In this document: positions 29,001 to 40,056 of the stretch, one piece after another | Layout: each line of letters starts with the position of its first letter | Numbering within the stretch: the first letter of the stretch is position 1 | Assembly: GCF_020382885.2 (NCBI RefSeq) | Contig: NC_058499.1 | Location: 20,011,872 to 20,075,871 of the forward strand | Length of the DNA stretch: 64,000 bases | Reading direction: 5' to 3' | Origin: Scatophagus argus | Lineage: Eukaryota > Chordata > Actinopteri > Scatophagidae | The notes under the pieces: generated by a model | Databases searched by the model: none | What the model was told of the DNA's origin: nothing | The model's input: only the letters and a program-made list of their open reading frames with translations | Made by a program: the position numbers and the translations under genes

Positions 29001-32000
29001 CCACAGGAAGCGTGGGGGCAGCGATCTGCGGCCTACAGCTGGATTCAGCTGACCAGTCACAGTGGGGTGACAGCCTGACAGACCTGCTGGCCAAAATCAC
29101 AAATACAGAAGTGGTGAGTTTGTTTTGTACTCTTACACATCCAGAACAGTCGTTGCAGCTTATTTGGGCTGGACACATACTTAACTTTTTTTTTTTTTTT
29201 TTTTTTTTTCTAAAACAAGAACTGAGTTTAAAACACTGCATTCCAGTGTGGGCTTGACAGTTTAGCTAAGAGCTTGATACTTGTGTATGGAAACTTTTTA
29301 GAGGATGTTTCTGAGTAATATTTGAATGAGGAGGAGTAAATGTTAGTATCTCTGCTGACATCAAAGTACAATTATTACAGTAAGTCTGTGATTCAAAGCT
29401 GAATAAGCTGCCGCTGCTGCCATTGGAAGCTTTTCATCTCTTCAGTTGGTTTACATCTCCAGTGAAATGCCACAATTAAGCCATCTTATTACCGCTGAAA
29501 CACATAGTTTTACAATCTGTTTGTGTGAACAAGAAAATTTTGCTTTTTTTCTACCAGACTAGTTCTCTGAGGGAAAATATCCCTGTTATTTATGTCAAAG
29601 GTTAAGAAATGCCACATTTGTTGAGGTTGTGCATTTGCGACAGAAGTTGAAATGTTGAAATGTTACACTCAGATTTGGCTTCTTCACTGGGATTTAGTTT
29701 TCCACAAATCCATTTTTGGGGGGATTTTACTGTCAATACCTGCCATGAGAAGAAAAAGAATAACAACGAAGGCCAAAAATGTCTTCATTAAAAGAAATCC
29801 TGAACTCCACTGAGAGGTAGCATGCAGCAGGTTTCTTTTCCTCTGCATCGGCCCGGTCAGGCTGCTCAAGGCCTCCTCATATAAAGAATCCTCTAAATCG
29901 AGCCAGGTTGAGAGCATATACAGTATGCTCTGTCGTTGACAGGAATGCTGGCCGGCCCGTTGTGTGGCTGTCTGGGTACAGTGAATGTTGCGGTGGTGGG
30001 TGAGTCGAGTCCAAACACAGGCAGGGCCTCTACTGCCTCTGAGATGCCTGGCTTTCATCACAGAGATGGGAAAGGGCTTCAGCTTGCTATAGCCGACTGT
30101 GGGCAAAGCTGCAGGGGACAAGGACAGCAAGACTGAGAGATGATAAGTTAATTTATTAGGTTATTCTTTAGTGGTCTCTTTGGAGAAATTGACCTTCTTC
30201 ATTCGACTTCTAACTATTCGGGAGCAGTGGGCAGCCACGGTGCAGTGCCCAGGCACCAGCTCCAGTTCTGAGGGCACTGCCTTGGCAGGAGTGTTCCTAT
30301 TACCAAACATGATGAAAAACACTTTTAGTTACTAATAGCTGATTTAATTTAAACGTGAACATTTAGTGTTTGGGCTGTGTGTGCGCTCACTGCAGAGGGA
30401 GCAGATCAAAGGGCATGACACGGATCCCAAGCCTCGGTCCTGGTATGTTAAATTCCCAAAGAGGGGCAAAGTGGGAGGAGGTGGTGGAAGAAAGCTGTTG
30501 AAGTGTGAAAAGGACACTGGGGCGGTGGGGGAGGGAAGGAGCTCATGCCTCCCTCGCGACAATCAGCCCTCTCTGGTCTCCTCCTATGGTCCATAATGCA
30601 TCACTGCTGGAAAGCATGGCTCCCTCTGGTGCGAGCTGTGTGAAGTCTCGCTCAGCAGCTGAGGAAAAACAAATAGCTGACCTCAGCAGCACAGGGCCTC
30701 AGTGTATTTAAGCTGCTAGGTCTTAGACTTGAGGGAATTAAGTCGCTCTGTGTCTCTGATCAACTCTTCACATTCCTGGATTCAGACAAGCCATGGCTCG
30801 CAGTAAACACAGGAGGCATAGCAGAGGGCACCCTGCCTAATTCAACATATATAAGAGGCTTTAGTATAAACTGCCCAGAAGGCCAAAACTTAACACATAG
30901 AGTATCTTTTAGTTTATAAAGTTACCTAAGAACTTACATCAGACCCATGCATCACTTGTGATATAGCTTAAACAACATAGCCTAATGACAGAAGCCCAGA
31001 AGAAGTGGTCAGCATTAATAAGTGGCTTCAGTGCTATTTAGACTGTTTGAGCGGTCGGGCTTTCGCACACAAAAATAGGAAATGGCGATCATTGACTGTG
31101 TCATTTGAACACTTGATCCACCATCTTTGCTCACAAGCTGAATCACTTGATGCATCAATTCAAGGCCACCTCAACCTCAATTTTGACTGCAGTCATCAAG
31201 GTGGTGTTATGAACCTGAGTCTAAATGTGTAAACATGTCACACTGTCTTCGGTTTTGGCCGCGACTGCAGAGGCACGGCGAGATGGTGGTGCAGCAGCAG
31301 CCTTGTAGCCCGCCGGCCAAAGAGCTGGGCAAAATATGAAGGCAAAGCAAGTTTCGCCAACCTCTGCCGCTGCTGCTGCCAACAGCATCATGGCCAACGC
31401 CACCCCCCTGGCACCCTGCTGGCATCTGTGGTATCCAGAAGCTGTGGTTTTCCAGTGGAAATGTGATCGGGCCAAGTCACCATCTTGGGCCATTGGAAGA
31501 ATGTGTGTAGCCTTGCATGCACCTGGTGTGACCAAAAGGGGGCTCCAGCAGACAGGCCTGCATGCCTGAGAGCCTCCCCGTGAAGTGCAGAGAGAAAATA
31601 TGAATGTTTCAAGTGGGAGACTTGTGAATCCTGCTTAAGTCAACTGTAGTGACCACAAGAAAGCTGGAATATACTCTGCTATACAGAAGTTATTCTAATA
31701 ATGCATCAGTATGTAGCGCTTCCCTTTATTCTTGAATGATTGAAACAGGAAATGGATTAGAGAAGTGCAAACGTGTAAGACCACCGCTTCCTAAATTTTA
31801 TTGTTTTCTGATTTATTTTTTCTCAGTCTATCATTCATCCTTTTTTTTAAGAAAAGAAAGAAACGCATTTTACCATTTCTTTGCGACTTCCTGTTTTCAT
31901 TCCTCTGTTTTGTTTAGTTTTTTTGTTGTTTGCTTGTTTTTTTGGGGTTTTTTTTATCTGTCTGATTTCCACTAACTGTTATAGAGTTAGTGGCACAATG

Positions 32001-34764
32001 GATGTATGGGAAATTGCAAGGTGATTTTATTGGGCTGGAAATTCAACAGCAATTCACTGAAGCAACAAAGGTACATTTATTAGGAAAGATTATCTCTATC
32101 AACACAGCCTGTGGCGTCAGCACTTGTGGTGTTTCGGCACACAGGCTGAAGAAAGAGAAAGGTCACATTTTCTATTGTAACTTGGGGAAATTCAAGTCAT
32201 GTGGTGACTTCTTATTTCCAGTGTCAGCCTCCGGATATTTTGTCTTAAGATTCCTTGAGATCCGCAGTGTGTGTTTGTTTCAGCTGTCTGACCACCAAGT
32301 CGTCCCAGAGTTGCTAACACTGTCTTGTGTGGTACAGTCAGCAGTTGAAACACATTCCATGGCTTCACACATTTCTTCCTTTTGGTTTCGTCTGTCTGCA
32401 CAACTTCCCCACTTCCGCCAGTGTCACAAAGGCTGCCTAGAGGATAATGTGCATGCCTGATTTGTCAAAAAGACAGATTGTTGCCTTGTGATTTATGTTT
32501 GAGGTGGGGAAGATGGAGGACAGTAACGGCAAGGGAGGATCTGAGGTGGTTATGTGTTTTCCGGGTTGAGGCTAGCAAAATAAGATGCTTCAGTATAGCA
32601 CTACCTCCCATGGCCAAATTATTCAGTGCAGTTGGCCCTCTCAGTATCCAAGTACCTTGAGCTTCTCTGAACACAGTATTGGTGTTTCCAGTAGTCACAC
32701 ATTGAAGTCATTAAAGTTTCTTGAATAAAGCCCATGGGACTTGGCATGGGATCCGAGGGGGGGGGGGCATGCCTTTAAAGAAGTGAAGGCGTGCATTCTT
32801 GCGGTAAGACACAGGCGGTTCCTTTACATGTTCTTCACTTTACTTAATTTACTCACAGGAATTGAGATTTTATGACCAATAGGGCACATGTTGGTGGGAA
32901 GATTTTGTGTTTGAGTGTGTGTGCACACACCTATGTTAGCGTCCAACCTCTGGAGGAGATTAAGGGACAGACGCTGGTTTTCTTCCCTTAAAAGAGATTC
33001 CAGTTGAAGAGTGATCCTCTAGAACACTGTCCACGCGGATGAAAGTTAGGTTATAAGTCAGAAACTCATGTAGTTTCCCTTTGACAACACGGTACTTCTC
33101 ACCCTGTTACATGTCATGCTGTTTGACCTTTGACACTGTGACCTTTTGTCAGTCACCCGTTTGCAGCTCCCGAAGAGCAATTCTGATGTGAGTGAAGTCT
33201 CAGTTCTTATTTCATCAGGGCCCAGCAGCGTCAGAAGCACACAGCACATAACACAAGTTCAAACTGTGGCCCATCAGGTTTAAATTAGCTGTAAATTTCT
33301 GAAGAATGTTTCCTCACTTCACAAGCAGTACACTTTCACCCATCACCTCCGGCCATAGGGCGCTCTCAGTCATGTTTCCCACACACGCCTGGTGCTTAAA
33401 GGCAGGGAGTTATGCATGTGTGTGCCTGTGTAGAGCTGACAGGAAGCAGCTTGGCTTCAGTTGTGTTATCATGTTTCACCACCAGAGAGCAGTGCTAACT
33501 CTCGATCGGCTCTTTCGGACAAGGACTTTGATATTGGTTTGTTCTGTTGCAGCAGTCTGCTCTTACTTCCGACCTCCACCCAGAAACAGTTAGACTTGTA
33601 TTTGACACTCTTACTCACATCCCTATTTATCTTCTTTTACTACCCCCACCCCCACACCCTCAATAAGTTGCTTTCTCCTCATGAACTGCGCTGTCCCCTC
33701 TGTCAACCCTCCATCAGGGAAGGATATGAGGGCTCAGCGCTGTTGAGAGGCTCCTCTCCCAGGTGGATTCTCAGATTGCGGCGGCAGCCTTTGATGGTGA
33801 AAGGCGAGCAGGCCAGGTCTCAGATGGATCCCCTGCAGGCAGGCAGGCACACAGACTGGCTCTCGTTAAAAAAGCACCACCTTTGTGTTCCCACAGGAGG
33901 TGGATGTAATTAACATAGCTTTAGTACTACCTGTGTTTTCAACCACCGTTGTCAAGGCTACTTCTGTTTGGGTTTTGTGTCTGTTTTGGAATGGCGGCGG
34001 TGGCGGGATAGGTGGGTGGTTGAATGGGGGAGGCAGTGGTGTGCAAGCACAGCATGCATGTGGGAATGCATATGTGTGTGCGTGCACATAAGCACCATAG
34101 GGGCGGCGTTAATGCACAACCCTGGTGGGCTGATGTAATGCTTAGGCCTGGTCTGGATTGTGTGCTCAGCTTTGGCAGCTGCTAGAAAGTCGTGGTCATT
34201 TAAAACCCCTGGTCTATGCTTTGCTGCCACACCAGGGCCTGTGTTGGACGTACATTGACAAAGGTTTTCAGATTTCTCTTATTACTTGTGATGGTTGTTA
34301 AAAAAAAAAAAACAATATCCACACCAAGAAAATGTGGTAGTAGGTCTTTTGATCCAGACTTCTAGCTGCATTAAATACTGAAAATTAAATACTGGAAGGT
34401 ATTGAAAAATTAAAATGTATATGAGAATGTTTGCTAAGGCTTTTGTGTGCAGAGACATGTTGCCAAATAACATACATTAATGTAAAATGTAACCTTAAAT
34501 GAGTCATTTAGATCAAAATTTTGAAAAGTTGAAAAAGCAGATTAATTGTATATATATTTTACAGCTTCTCCCTCTCTTGTCACACTGCAGGATGTTCTGA
34601 AAGAGTGCCAGGAGCAGATTGAACGCGTGTTGGTGAGCAGCCTGCGTGAGGGCCGGCAGCAGCAGCAGCAGCAGCAGCAGACACAGAGAGGCCCCAGTGG
34701 GAAAGGCCTGGATGAGCTGGATCAATCCTCCACCCCGACAGACGTCCGCGATGTCAACTTGTGA
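16863..34764 (+). CDS. ccnd2: cyclin D2 (teleost ccnd2, probably the 'a' copy), five coding exons
   Basis: G1/S-specific cyclin D2, the regulatory subunit of CDK4/CDK6 that promotes Rb phosphorylation in the nucleus. Coding exons are 16863-17057, 18439-18654, 21657-21816, 28965-29113 and 34591-34764 (195+216+160+149+174 nt). Together they make an intact 297-aa frame, against 289 aa in human. All introns are GT-AG, and the phases (0, 0, 1, 0) and exon sizes fit the cyclin D family. Residues 3-7 (LLCLE) form the LxCxE Rb-binding motif. The cyclin box runs from the [12 protein letters not shown] segment through [14 protein letters not shown] and on into exon 3. The C-terminus keeps the TP phosphodegron (Thr288-Pro289) before the last eight residues, TDVRDVNL. 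The start has a good Kozak context (caccATGG). Oddity: eight consecutive Gln at 263-270. The choice of ccnd2 over ccnd1/ccnd3 rests on sequence similarity and on the tigar/fgf23/fgf6 neighbours. Confidence 0.97.
17058..18438 (+). other. ccnd2: ccnd2 intron 1
   Basis: 1,381 bp, AT-rich, with no exon or recognisable repeat. GT-AG ends. Confidence 0.9.
18439..18654 (+). CDS. ccnd2: ccnd2 coding exon 2
   Basis: Preceded by ttcttcag and followed by gtaagc. 216 nt, phase 0-0, encoding [20 protein letters not shown] through PQELL, which is the core of the cyclin box. Confidence 0.97.
19059..19071 (-). promoter_or_regulatory. CTCF-core-like motif
   Basis: The minus strand reads CCACTAGATGGCG, which fits the CTCF core CCASYAGRKGGCR at every position. 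Occupancy is untested, and such words can also come from repeats. Confidence 0.4.
21230..21295 (+). repeat. interrupted (CA)n microsatellite
   Basis: CA/ACAT/ACAG compound dinucleotide tract in ccnd2 intron 2. Confidence 0.9.
21657..21816 (+). CDS. ccnd2: ccnd2 coding exon 3
   Basis: Preceded by tttctctccag and followed by gtagga. 160 nt, ending in phase 1 inside the Asp codon of the CAT-D junction. Encodes [19 protein letters not shown] through TFIALCAT. Confidence 0.97.
23045..23068 (+). repeat. (GT)12 microsatellite
   Basis: Pure GT repeat within ccnd2 intron 3. Confidence 0.93.
24034..24070. promoter_or_regulatory. candidate intronic enhancer core (CCAAT-like plus octamer)
   Basis: ttaattaataacattggctg followed within 15 bp by ctATGCAAATgg (octamer at 24063-24070). 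The same ATTGGCT and CTATGCAAAT words occur in the upstream cluster at 15148-15162. Function is inferred. Confidence 0.3.
27104..27130 (+). repeat. (TG)13 microsatellite
   Basis: Pure TG repeat in ccnd2 intron 3. Confidence 0.93.
28255..28274 (+). repeat. (GT)10 microsatellite
   Basis: Pure GT repeat in ccnd2 intron 3, followed by imperfect GT and CT-rich sequence. Confidence 0.9.
28965..29113 (+). CDS. ccnd2: ccnd2 coding exon 4
   Basis: Preceded by cttcctcag and followed by gtgagt. 149 nt. Encodes (D)[18 protein letters not shown] through [10 protein letters not shown], the second cyclin fold. Confidence 0.96.
29186..29209 (+). repeat. poly(T) tract
   Basis: 24 consecutive T about 70 bp after the exon 4 donor. 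Could be the poly(A) tail of a minus-strand retrocopy or simple slippage. Confidence 0.9.
30213..30290 (-). mobile_element. SINE-derived fragment
   Basis: The run from tattcgggagcagtgggcag to gggcactgccttgg has the word order of a widespread teleost SINE body ('gggagcagtgggcagcc...gtgc...gcccgggga...ggcacttgc...'). It is short, degenerate and lacks a tRNA-like head. The identification rests on memory of that consensus. Confidence 0.5.
34591..34764 (+). CDS. ccnd2: ccnd2 coding exon 5 (terminal)
   Basis: Preceded by cacactgcag. Encodes [15 protein letters not shown], the eight-Gln tract, then [17 protein letters not shown] and the TGA stop at 34762-34764. Confidence 0.97.
   Translation, partial: DVLKECQEQIERVLVSSLREGRQQQQQQQQTQRGPSGKGLDELDQSSTPTDVRDVNL
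34657..34680 (+). repeat. ccnd2: coding (CAG)8 repeat in ccnd2
   Basis: Eight pure CAG codons encode Gln263-270 in the cyclin D2 C-terminus, followed by ACA CAG. The perfect codon repeat suggests recent slippage. Confidence 0.97.
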
Positions 34765-34765
34765 A

Positions 34766-34778
34766 CCACCAGAGGGCA
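34766..34778 (+). promoter_or_regulatory. CTCF-core-like motif just after the ccnd2 stop
   Basis: CCACCAGAGGGCA matches CCASYAGRKGGCR exactly, starting two bases after the stop codon. Could be a real site or chance. Confidence 0.35.
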
Positions 34779-35400
34779 TCATTGCACAGGATTTACAAAA
34801 AAAAAAGCATCATGAAAAAAAACTCAATTTTCTTAAAAGCAGAAAAAAAACAACAAAAGAACAAAAAATGTTAAAAACACAAGCCCTTTGACAGAAAAAG
34901 AACAATGCTTGCTAGTTTTTTTTGTAGATTTTCTGTTCTTCAAGTCAAAAACACCTGCACACAAAATAGATTTTCTATGATGTTCTAGTCTAAAAACAAC
35001 AAATTTGATACAACGAAACTCTGTGGTGCCTTGAATATACAGAAGGGAAGCCAATCGTATTTGCATTCTGCCTCTGATTGTATAGTATGATCTTTAAGTT
35101 ATATTTTAACCATAGCTTGATAATGAGGCTGTTATGTTAGATATTATGGAAACCATTCAGAAAATTGCATACATGGGATCACAGTGGGGCTTCATTTTTT
35201 TCCCTCTGTTTTGTTATATATGAGTATTATCACTATTACATTCGTGGCGGGTGTGAGAGAGGACACGTGTTCGAGCTCCTCAACCATCACAAGGTCCATG
35301 AGACAGACAGACAGGAAGCTGTGAGAACATTGTGCTAAAAGTTGATGGGTACCAATTCCAGGCAAGAGTTGGAATGATAATAATTATCAGTAGTATTAGT

Positions 35401-35428
35401 AATTATTATTATTATTATTAATATTATT
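35401..35428 (+). repeat. (ATT)n repeat
   Basis: Imperfect ATT trinucleotide tract in the probable ccnd2 3'UTR. Confidence 0.85.
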
Positions 35429-35497
35429 GGACATACTTTGGAACTGAATAGTAGAGATCAATAAGCTCCTTTTGTCAGGCTGCTTGTGTGTGCGTTT

Positions 35498-35504
<7 letters not shown>

Positions 35505-35552
<48 letters not shown>
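35505..35552 (+). repeat. (TG)24 microsatellite
   Basis: 48 bp of pure TG, the longest TG tract in the window, in the probable ccnd2 3'UTR. Confidence 0.96.
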
Positions 35553-35553
<1 letters not shown>

Positions 35554-38250
35554 ATGCTACATGTGGTCCTGTATCTATATTAGCAGTGTGCATTGTGTGG
35601 TGTGAGGCACTTGAGCAAAGTCAAGTCATAGACTTCCGGTTCTATGTTAAAAGACTATGGAGCAAGCCGAGGCTACACATACTTTGTCCATCAGTATAAC
35701 AGGGCATCTACGCTATATCACTGCCTCCATGCATTAACAATGTGTCATGGTTCATTTATGGCCAACAATAAACTCATGCATGGACTATGAGTGAGACAGA
35801 AAAAAATTTAGTGAAGGAGGATGTGGGCGAAAGGACTTTCACTCAGAGCCTCTTATCTTTCCCAGAGCATTTTTAATGAGGTATTATACCTCAAACTCAG
35901 AGGTCATGTGAGGTGTTTGTTTATTACTGCCATTCTGTCAATGAAATATTACAGATTCTTCATTCTTTTTCGCGTTGTTACGATATGGTGTTTCCTTAGT
36001 TGTGAAGGGCTGCCTTGAGTCTGGACAGAGTAGAAATGATCTGTCACACATACAAGCTTGTGTAGCACAAAGGCAGGAGAGGAGGATATCCCGAAGAAAA
36101 TAAGGCCATGCTTTTTAAAATCTGGGAGATGTTAGACTCCTCTGTGTTAACTAGCAGGAAGGGAACAGGGTGTGGCGTGGAAAGATTTAGAAGACTGGGA
36201 CAGTTTGCGACTAAGAAGTCGCTGTGGATCCGTGGAAGGCACATGAGCGCACAGCACGGGATGGTAGGACAGAGAGGACTTTAGTGGTGCAGGAACATGC
36301 TGCTGTGTAGGAGAAGGGGAGGATTTACAGCCAGTGGCTGGAAGATGAGAACGAACAAAAGACGCCCAAAGGCCTCAAGATGAAACTTTGATATCTGCAT
36401 ATTTGGATGGAATCAACATCAATTTCTCATAATGGATGTCTATGATGACACAGCTAAGTGAACAAAAATGTTCTGGGTTTCCATCTACATGGAAATAAAA
36501 TGAGGAACTAAGATTGTACAGTACCAGATCATGTGAGCATGAACTTTCTTTGGGGGTGGGGTGGGGAGTTGTTAGAGGAGTACAGAATGATTATATACAG
36601 TCAATGCATCTGGAGTCCCACATAGGGTTGTTTTCAGCTCCCCTATATGATTTCAATGGCAAAGCACTTTGAGAACATGCTCCCCAGGAGATAAGTAAAA
36701 TGAAATGCGTTGGGTGGTGATTGGAGGTGAATGGATGTTTTCTTTTTTTTTTTTTTTCCTTGTTAACCTTTTCTTTGGTTTACTTTGTAGGGCTGGTTTC
36801 CCAATCATCAGACATAGGCTTGTCAAGCAAGAATCAAATTAAAAAGGCTTTCCACAGCTTACAACGGGAGGACATTCCAATTAAAAAAAATAAATAAAAG
36901 TACAAAAAAGAAAACATTCCTATCCTATAAAAGTGCAAGTTGATGGGGAGTCTGACTTTGAATTTGAAGAAATAGACAAGGCCAATATGAATTGAAAAAT
37001 GTCTACACAGAGTTCACTGATCCGTGGGTTCTGTTTGATTTTCTTCTATATTGTCAAGAGATGAAATATTTGTTTTTACTTGAATTTTTCTTCATATTTA
37101 TCTGCAGCACAGCCACAGGTAGTCACACAGGGCAGCAATGAGCTACAAGAGTGGTCATAACATCCAATGTTTGCACATGTTCTTCGGAGGGCAGTGTGGT
37201 TTGCATTTTGAAGACAGAGCAGAGCCTTTGTTGGAAACCACCCTAACTGATGTGTGTTGCAGTGGTTGGTCAGTTTTCTATGGTTCTGGATTGTGTACTT
37301 CAGACCAGTTGTCTGTCAGTGAACACATCTGTCCCCTGTGAGCTTTGCTGCTTCAAATCATTGGCAAGGGGGGCCTACAGCCAGACAGACACCAGCACAA
37401 AACAATACACAGATGATGTTTGTTTCTTTTCGTTTTAGTGGGACACATGACTTTGCCACAGTGAGGTGTCTTTGACTTAATGCTTGAGTTTTTTTCATGA
37501 CGGTATGTGACTTTGCTGCGTGTATGTTTGTCAGACTGAAGAAAAATGTGGGGATCTGATGTTTTAGTGATGTTTTTCAGTAAAACTGGGCAATTTAATG
37601 ACACATTTGCCAAACATCCCCCATCTGAATATTTGATATGTCCCCTTCATTTTGCCTCTATTTGCCTGATGAAAGCTCTCTCCCAAAATTAATGGTTGTT
37701 TTTTTTTTTCTTTCTTGCAATGTATTGTTGCATGTGTTATATATTGAGACCACCTTTTCAATTTGTGTTTGATATATTGTATGGGGTGACCAGACCCGCA
37801 AAAGGGTTTTTCTAAGATTTAGAGATACTGTATTCCAAAGTGAAGAGAGGACAGAGGAGGAGGTGTGAAGACATCAAGAAAAAAGTGTCAATATTTTTTA
37901 TTGAGTTATTGTCTTTTGCGCTGCTAAAAGCTATGAATTTGTTTCATTTATACAAAAAAATAACATTACCTAGTTGTGATGTGTCACTTGAGTGTGCTGC
38001 TATTTTATAAACATTTGTATTATAATATAATTATTTTACTGCTTAAGAGATACATTCAGAAAAACGAAGTAGATGGTGATAGAAGAACATGAAATGAATA
38101 TTCGACTGGAAATGTTCTTTGTACAGTTTGACAGTTTGCTTAGATAGCATGTCCCCCCACCACCTTTTTTTGTGTTTATCAACTTTGCTCTCCCTCTTCA
38201 GTCACATTCTGCATCAGTGGTATTTCCTATACCTCAGGATTACTGGACTA

Positions 38251-38256
38251 AATAAA
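38251..38256 (+). terminator. ccnd2: candidate ccnd2 polyadenylation signal
   Basis: AATAAA in the context gactaaataaaacat. One of three candidates (also 35767 and 38862); which one is used cannot be told from sequence. Confidence 0.4.
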
Positions 38257-38867
38257 ACATAAACAAATCCATCACCTATACCTCTGCAGTTAGGGAGCCT
38301 GGAACGGAGGAGAAGGAATCGGGGGGGGGGGGGCAACGACAAATTTGCATTTTTGTGGATGATTCCCACTGTTTTAGTGGGGAAACAACTTGCTCAGTGA
38401 GATGAGAAACAGGAAAATATGCAAGGCTTCCACTTGGACTTACCCTATATTGGGGGGGGGGGCACAACAACATTGCAACCTTTTCTTGGGGGGTTTCTTA
38501 GATAGTTCAAGCATGTTCATTTCTGTTCATGTTGGTGCTACATCTGACTTGTGTGTGAGAGAGGGGAAAACAGCATTCCTATGATGGCCAAAGTACAGTT
38601 CTTGCTTTATACAACCACAATCACTTTGAATGTCAGCAAATATGGATCCTGTATGTGAGAAAGATACGTTTTGGTCTGAAAAATGGTGTGTGCGCAACAT
38701 TTTAACTGCCACATAATAATGTGTTGAGCTACACCTGTCATGTCCAACCATAAATATTCTGATATCTGGAAGTTTCAATGGTGCAGATTTCCCTTTGAGT
38801 TGCCCCCCTCCACTATAACTCATATCATGTACCTCAAATGTCTGTTGCACAACCTCTGTTCAATAAA

Positions 38868-40018
38868 CAACTGCTTTAAAGGGTGTGACACCACATCAGC
38901 TCACTATTTCCCACGCTTGTGTTCCTTTTGAGCTCTCTGTTTAATTGTTTCATGATCAGTAGGCTAGTGTGTATTTGTGTGTGTTTGTCATGATATTGCA
39001 GAGCAAAAGTTCACCTGTACCACTTAATCACTTGTAAGCCATAAAAAGCACTGATGATGAATGTGGGATAATATGTGTTCCCCTGGTTAGAATGTAAGGA
39101 AGACCAGTTATGTCCATGACAGAAAAATAGGGTGTATCCATATTGCAGCTCAGTCTAATAAATCTACAACCTAATCTAAGGAAATGGTCATAAAAAAGGC
39201 TCTCAAGTCCTTGATGTCTGCTTGGTAATAGAAGCGTGGTGGACAACTAATGGACAACTGAACTAGATTTGCATACTGCATAATAAGTACAAAAACCAGA
39301 ACAAGCTGTCAGCCTCCTGCACTCCTCATTCATTAGTGCCATCATTTCCTGCTTTAATGTTATGGTGAGGCTCAGCCTATATTGCTGTATGTGTTGCATG
39401 CTTAGTTAGAGGAGAGGTGAGATAGAAGTATGGTTAGATCTTAGCGTACGAGGCCACTCAGTAGCCTGACCAGTAGCTTGACCAAAGACAAAATGTCACA
39501 GCCATGAGAACGTGTGAACTTAAGTGTCAACTTATGCCCCCTAGTGGCTGCATTAATATAAGCAGGTATTGCATACGCAGACCTTAACATGAACAGGCTC
39601 TTTCACAAGAGAGAAAACTTACGTACATAACACATTTTGTAAATTAATTTAAATGAATAAACGTCTGGCAGAGTTAAGCGACTGTAAACAGGTAGCTAGC
39701 AGTGAACCTGTTAACTGAGTTGAGTTTAGAGAGCTGTTATGTACTCGGGTTCAGCTTGATATCTGGGTCTTGATATTTTAATGATTCTGGGATATAACAG
39801 TGTTTCCCTGATTTATGTTAGTCTGCCTAGAAATTGGGCCAGTAGCCGAACTATAGCTTGTTCCTCCCGACAAAGTTGACCGGAGTGATCAGCATTTCTT
39901 TTCGTCAACTTCAGTTCTCTCTTTCCAGGCGTGAGTCGCCGACTGTCGTCTTCAGGACAGTTTATTTTTAACTACTCCAGTTTTAATGCGATATTTGTCC
40001 GTCGTTCATTTCCACGGC
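38868..40018 (+). promoter_or_regulatory. tigar: ccnd2-tigar intergenic region and tigar promoter
   Basis: 1.15 kb between the last candidate ccnd2 poly(A) signal and the tigar ATG. It contains a CTCF-core-like motif at 39535 and an inverted CCAAT (ATTGG near 39834). No TATA box and no obvious p53 response element were found by eye. Confidence 0.5.
39535..39547 (-). promoter_or_regulatory. CTCF-core-like motif between ccnd2 and tigar
   Basis: The minus strand reads CCACTAGGGGGCA, an exact fit to the CTCF core, lying between the two genes. Insulator function is inferred. Confidence 0.45.
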
Positions 40019-40056
40019 ATGAAAGCGCTAACATTTGGCCTAACCCTTGTTCGACA
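40019..40056 (+). CDS. tigar: tigar coding exon 1 (38 nt)
   Basis: ATG at 40019 opens MKALTFGLTLVR plus two bases of the His codon, then a gtaagtg donor. It aligns with the human MARFALTVVRH start. Confidence 0.88.

Larger units (their letters stand above)
29114..34590 (+). other. ccnd2: ccnd2 intron 4
   Basis: 5.5 kb. Holds a 24-T run (29186-29209), a SINE-tail relic (30213-30290), a TCF/LEF-like site (30403-30413) and a 12-G run near 32756. No other exon recognised. Confidence 0.88.
34765..38867 (+). other. ccnd2: probable ccnd2 3'UTR
   Basis: Gene-free, AU-rich sequence after the ccnd2 stop, with AATAAA signals at 35767-35772, 38251-38256 and 38862-38867. Mammalian CCND2 also has a multi-kilobase 3'UTR. 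Within it are a (TG)n tract (35505-35552), an AGCACTTT word (36663-36670), a TGCTGCT word (36298-36304) and two poly-G runs (38321-38333, 38452-38462). The exact end is unknown. Confidence 0.55.

Noticed and set aside
29684-30130. 148-codon minus-strand frame in ccnd2 intron 4
   Set aside because: Composition is ordinary intronic translation next to a SINE relic; no family recognised.
33461-33913. 150-codon plus-strand frame in ccnd2 intron 4
   Set aside because: No domain or conserved motif and no second exon; not supported as a nested gene.
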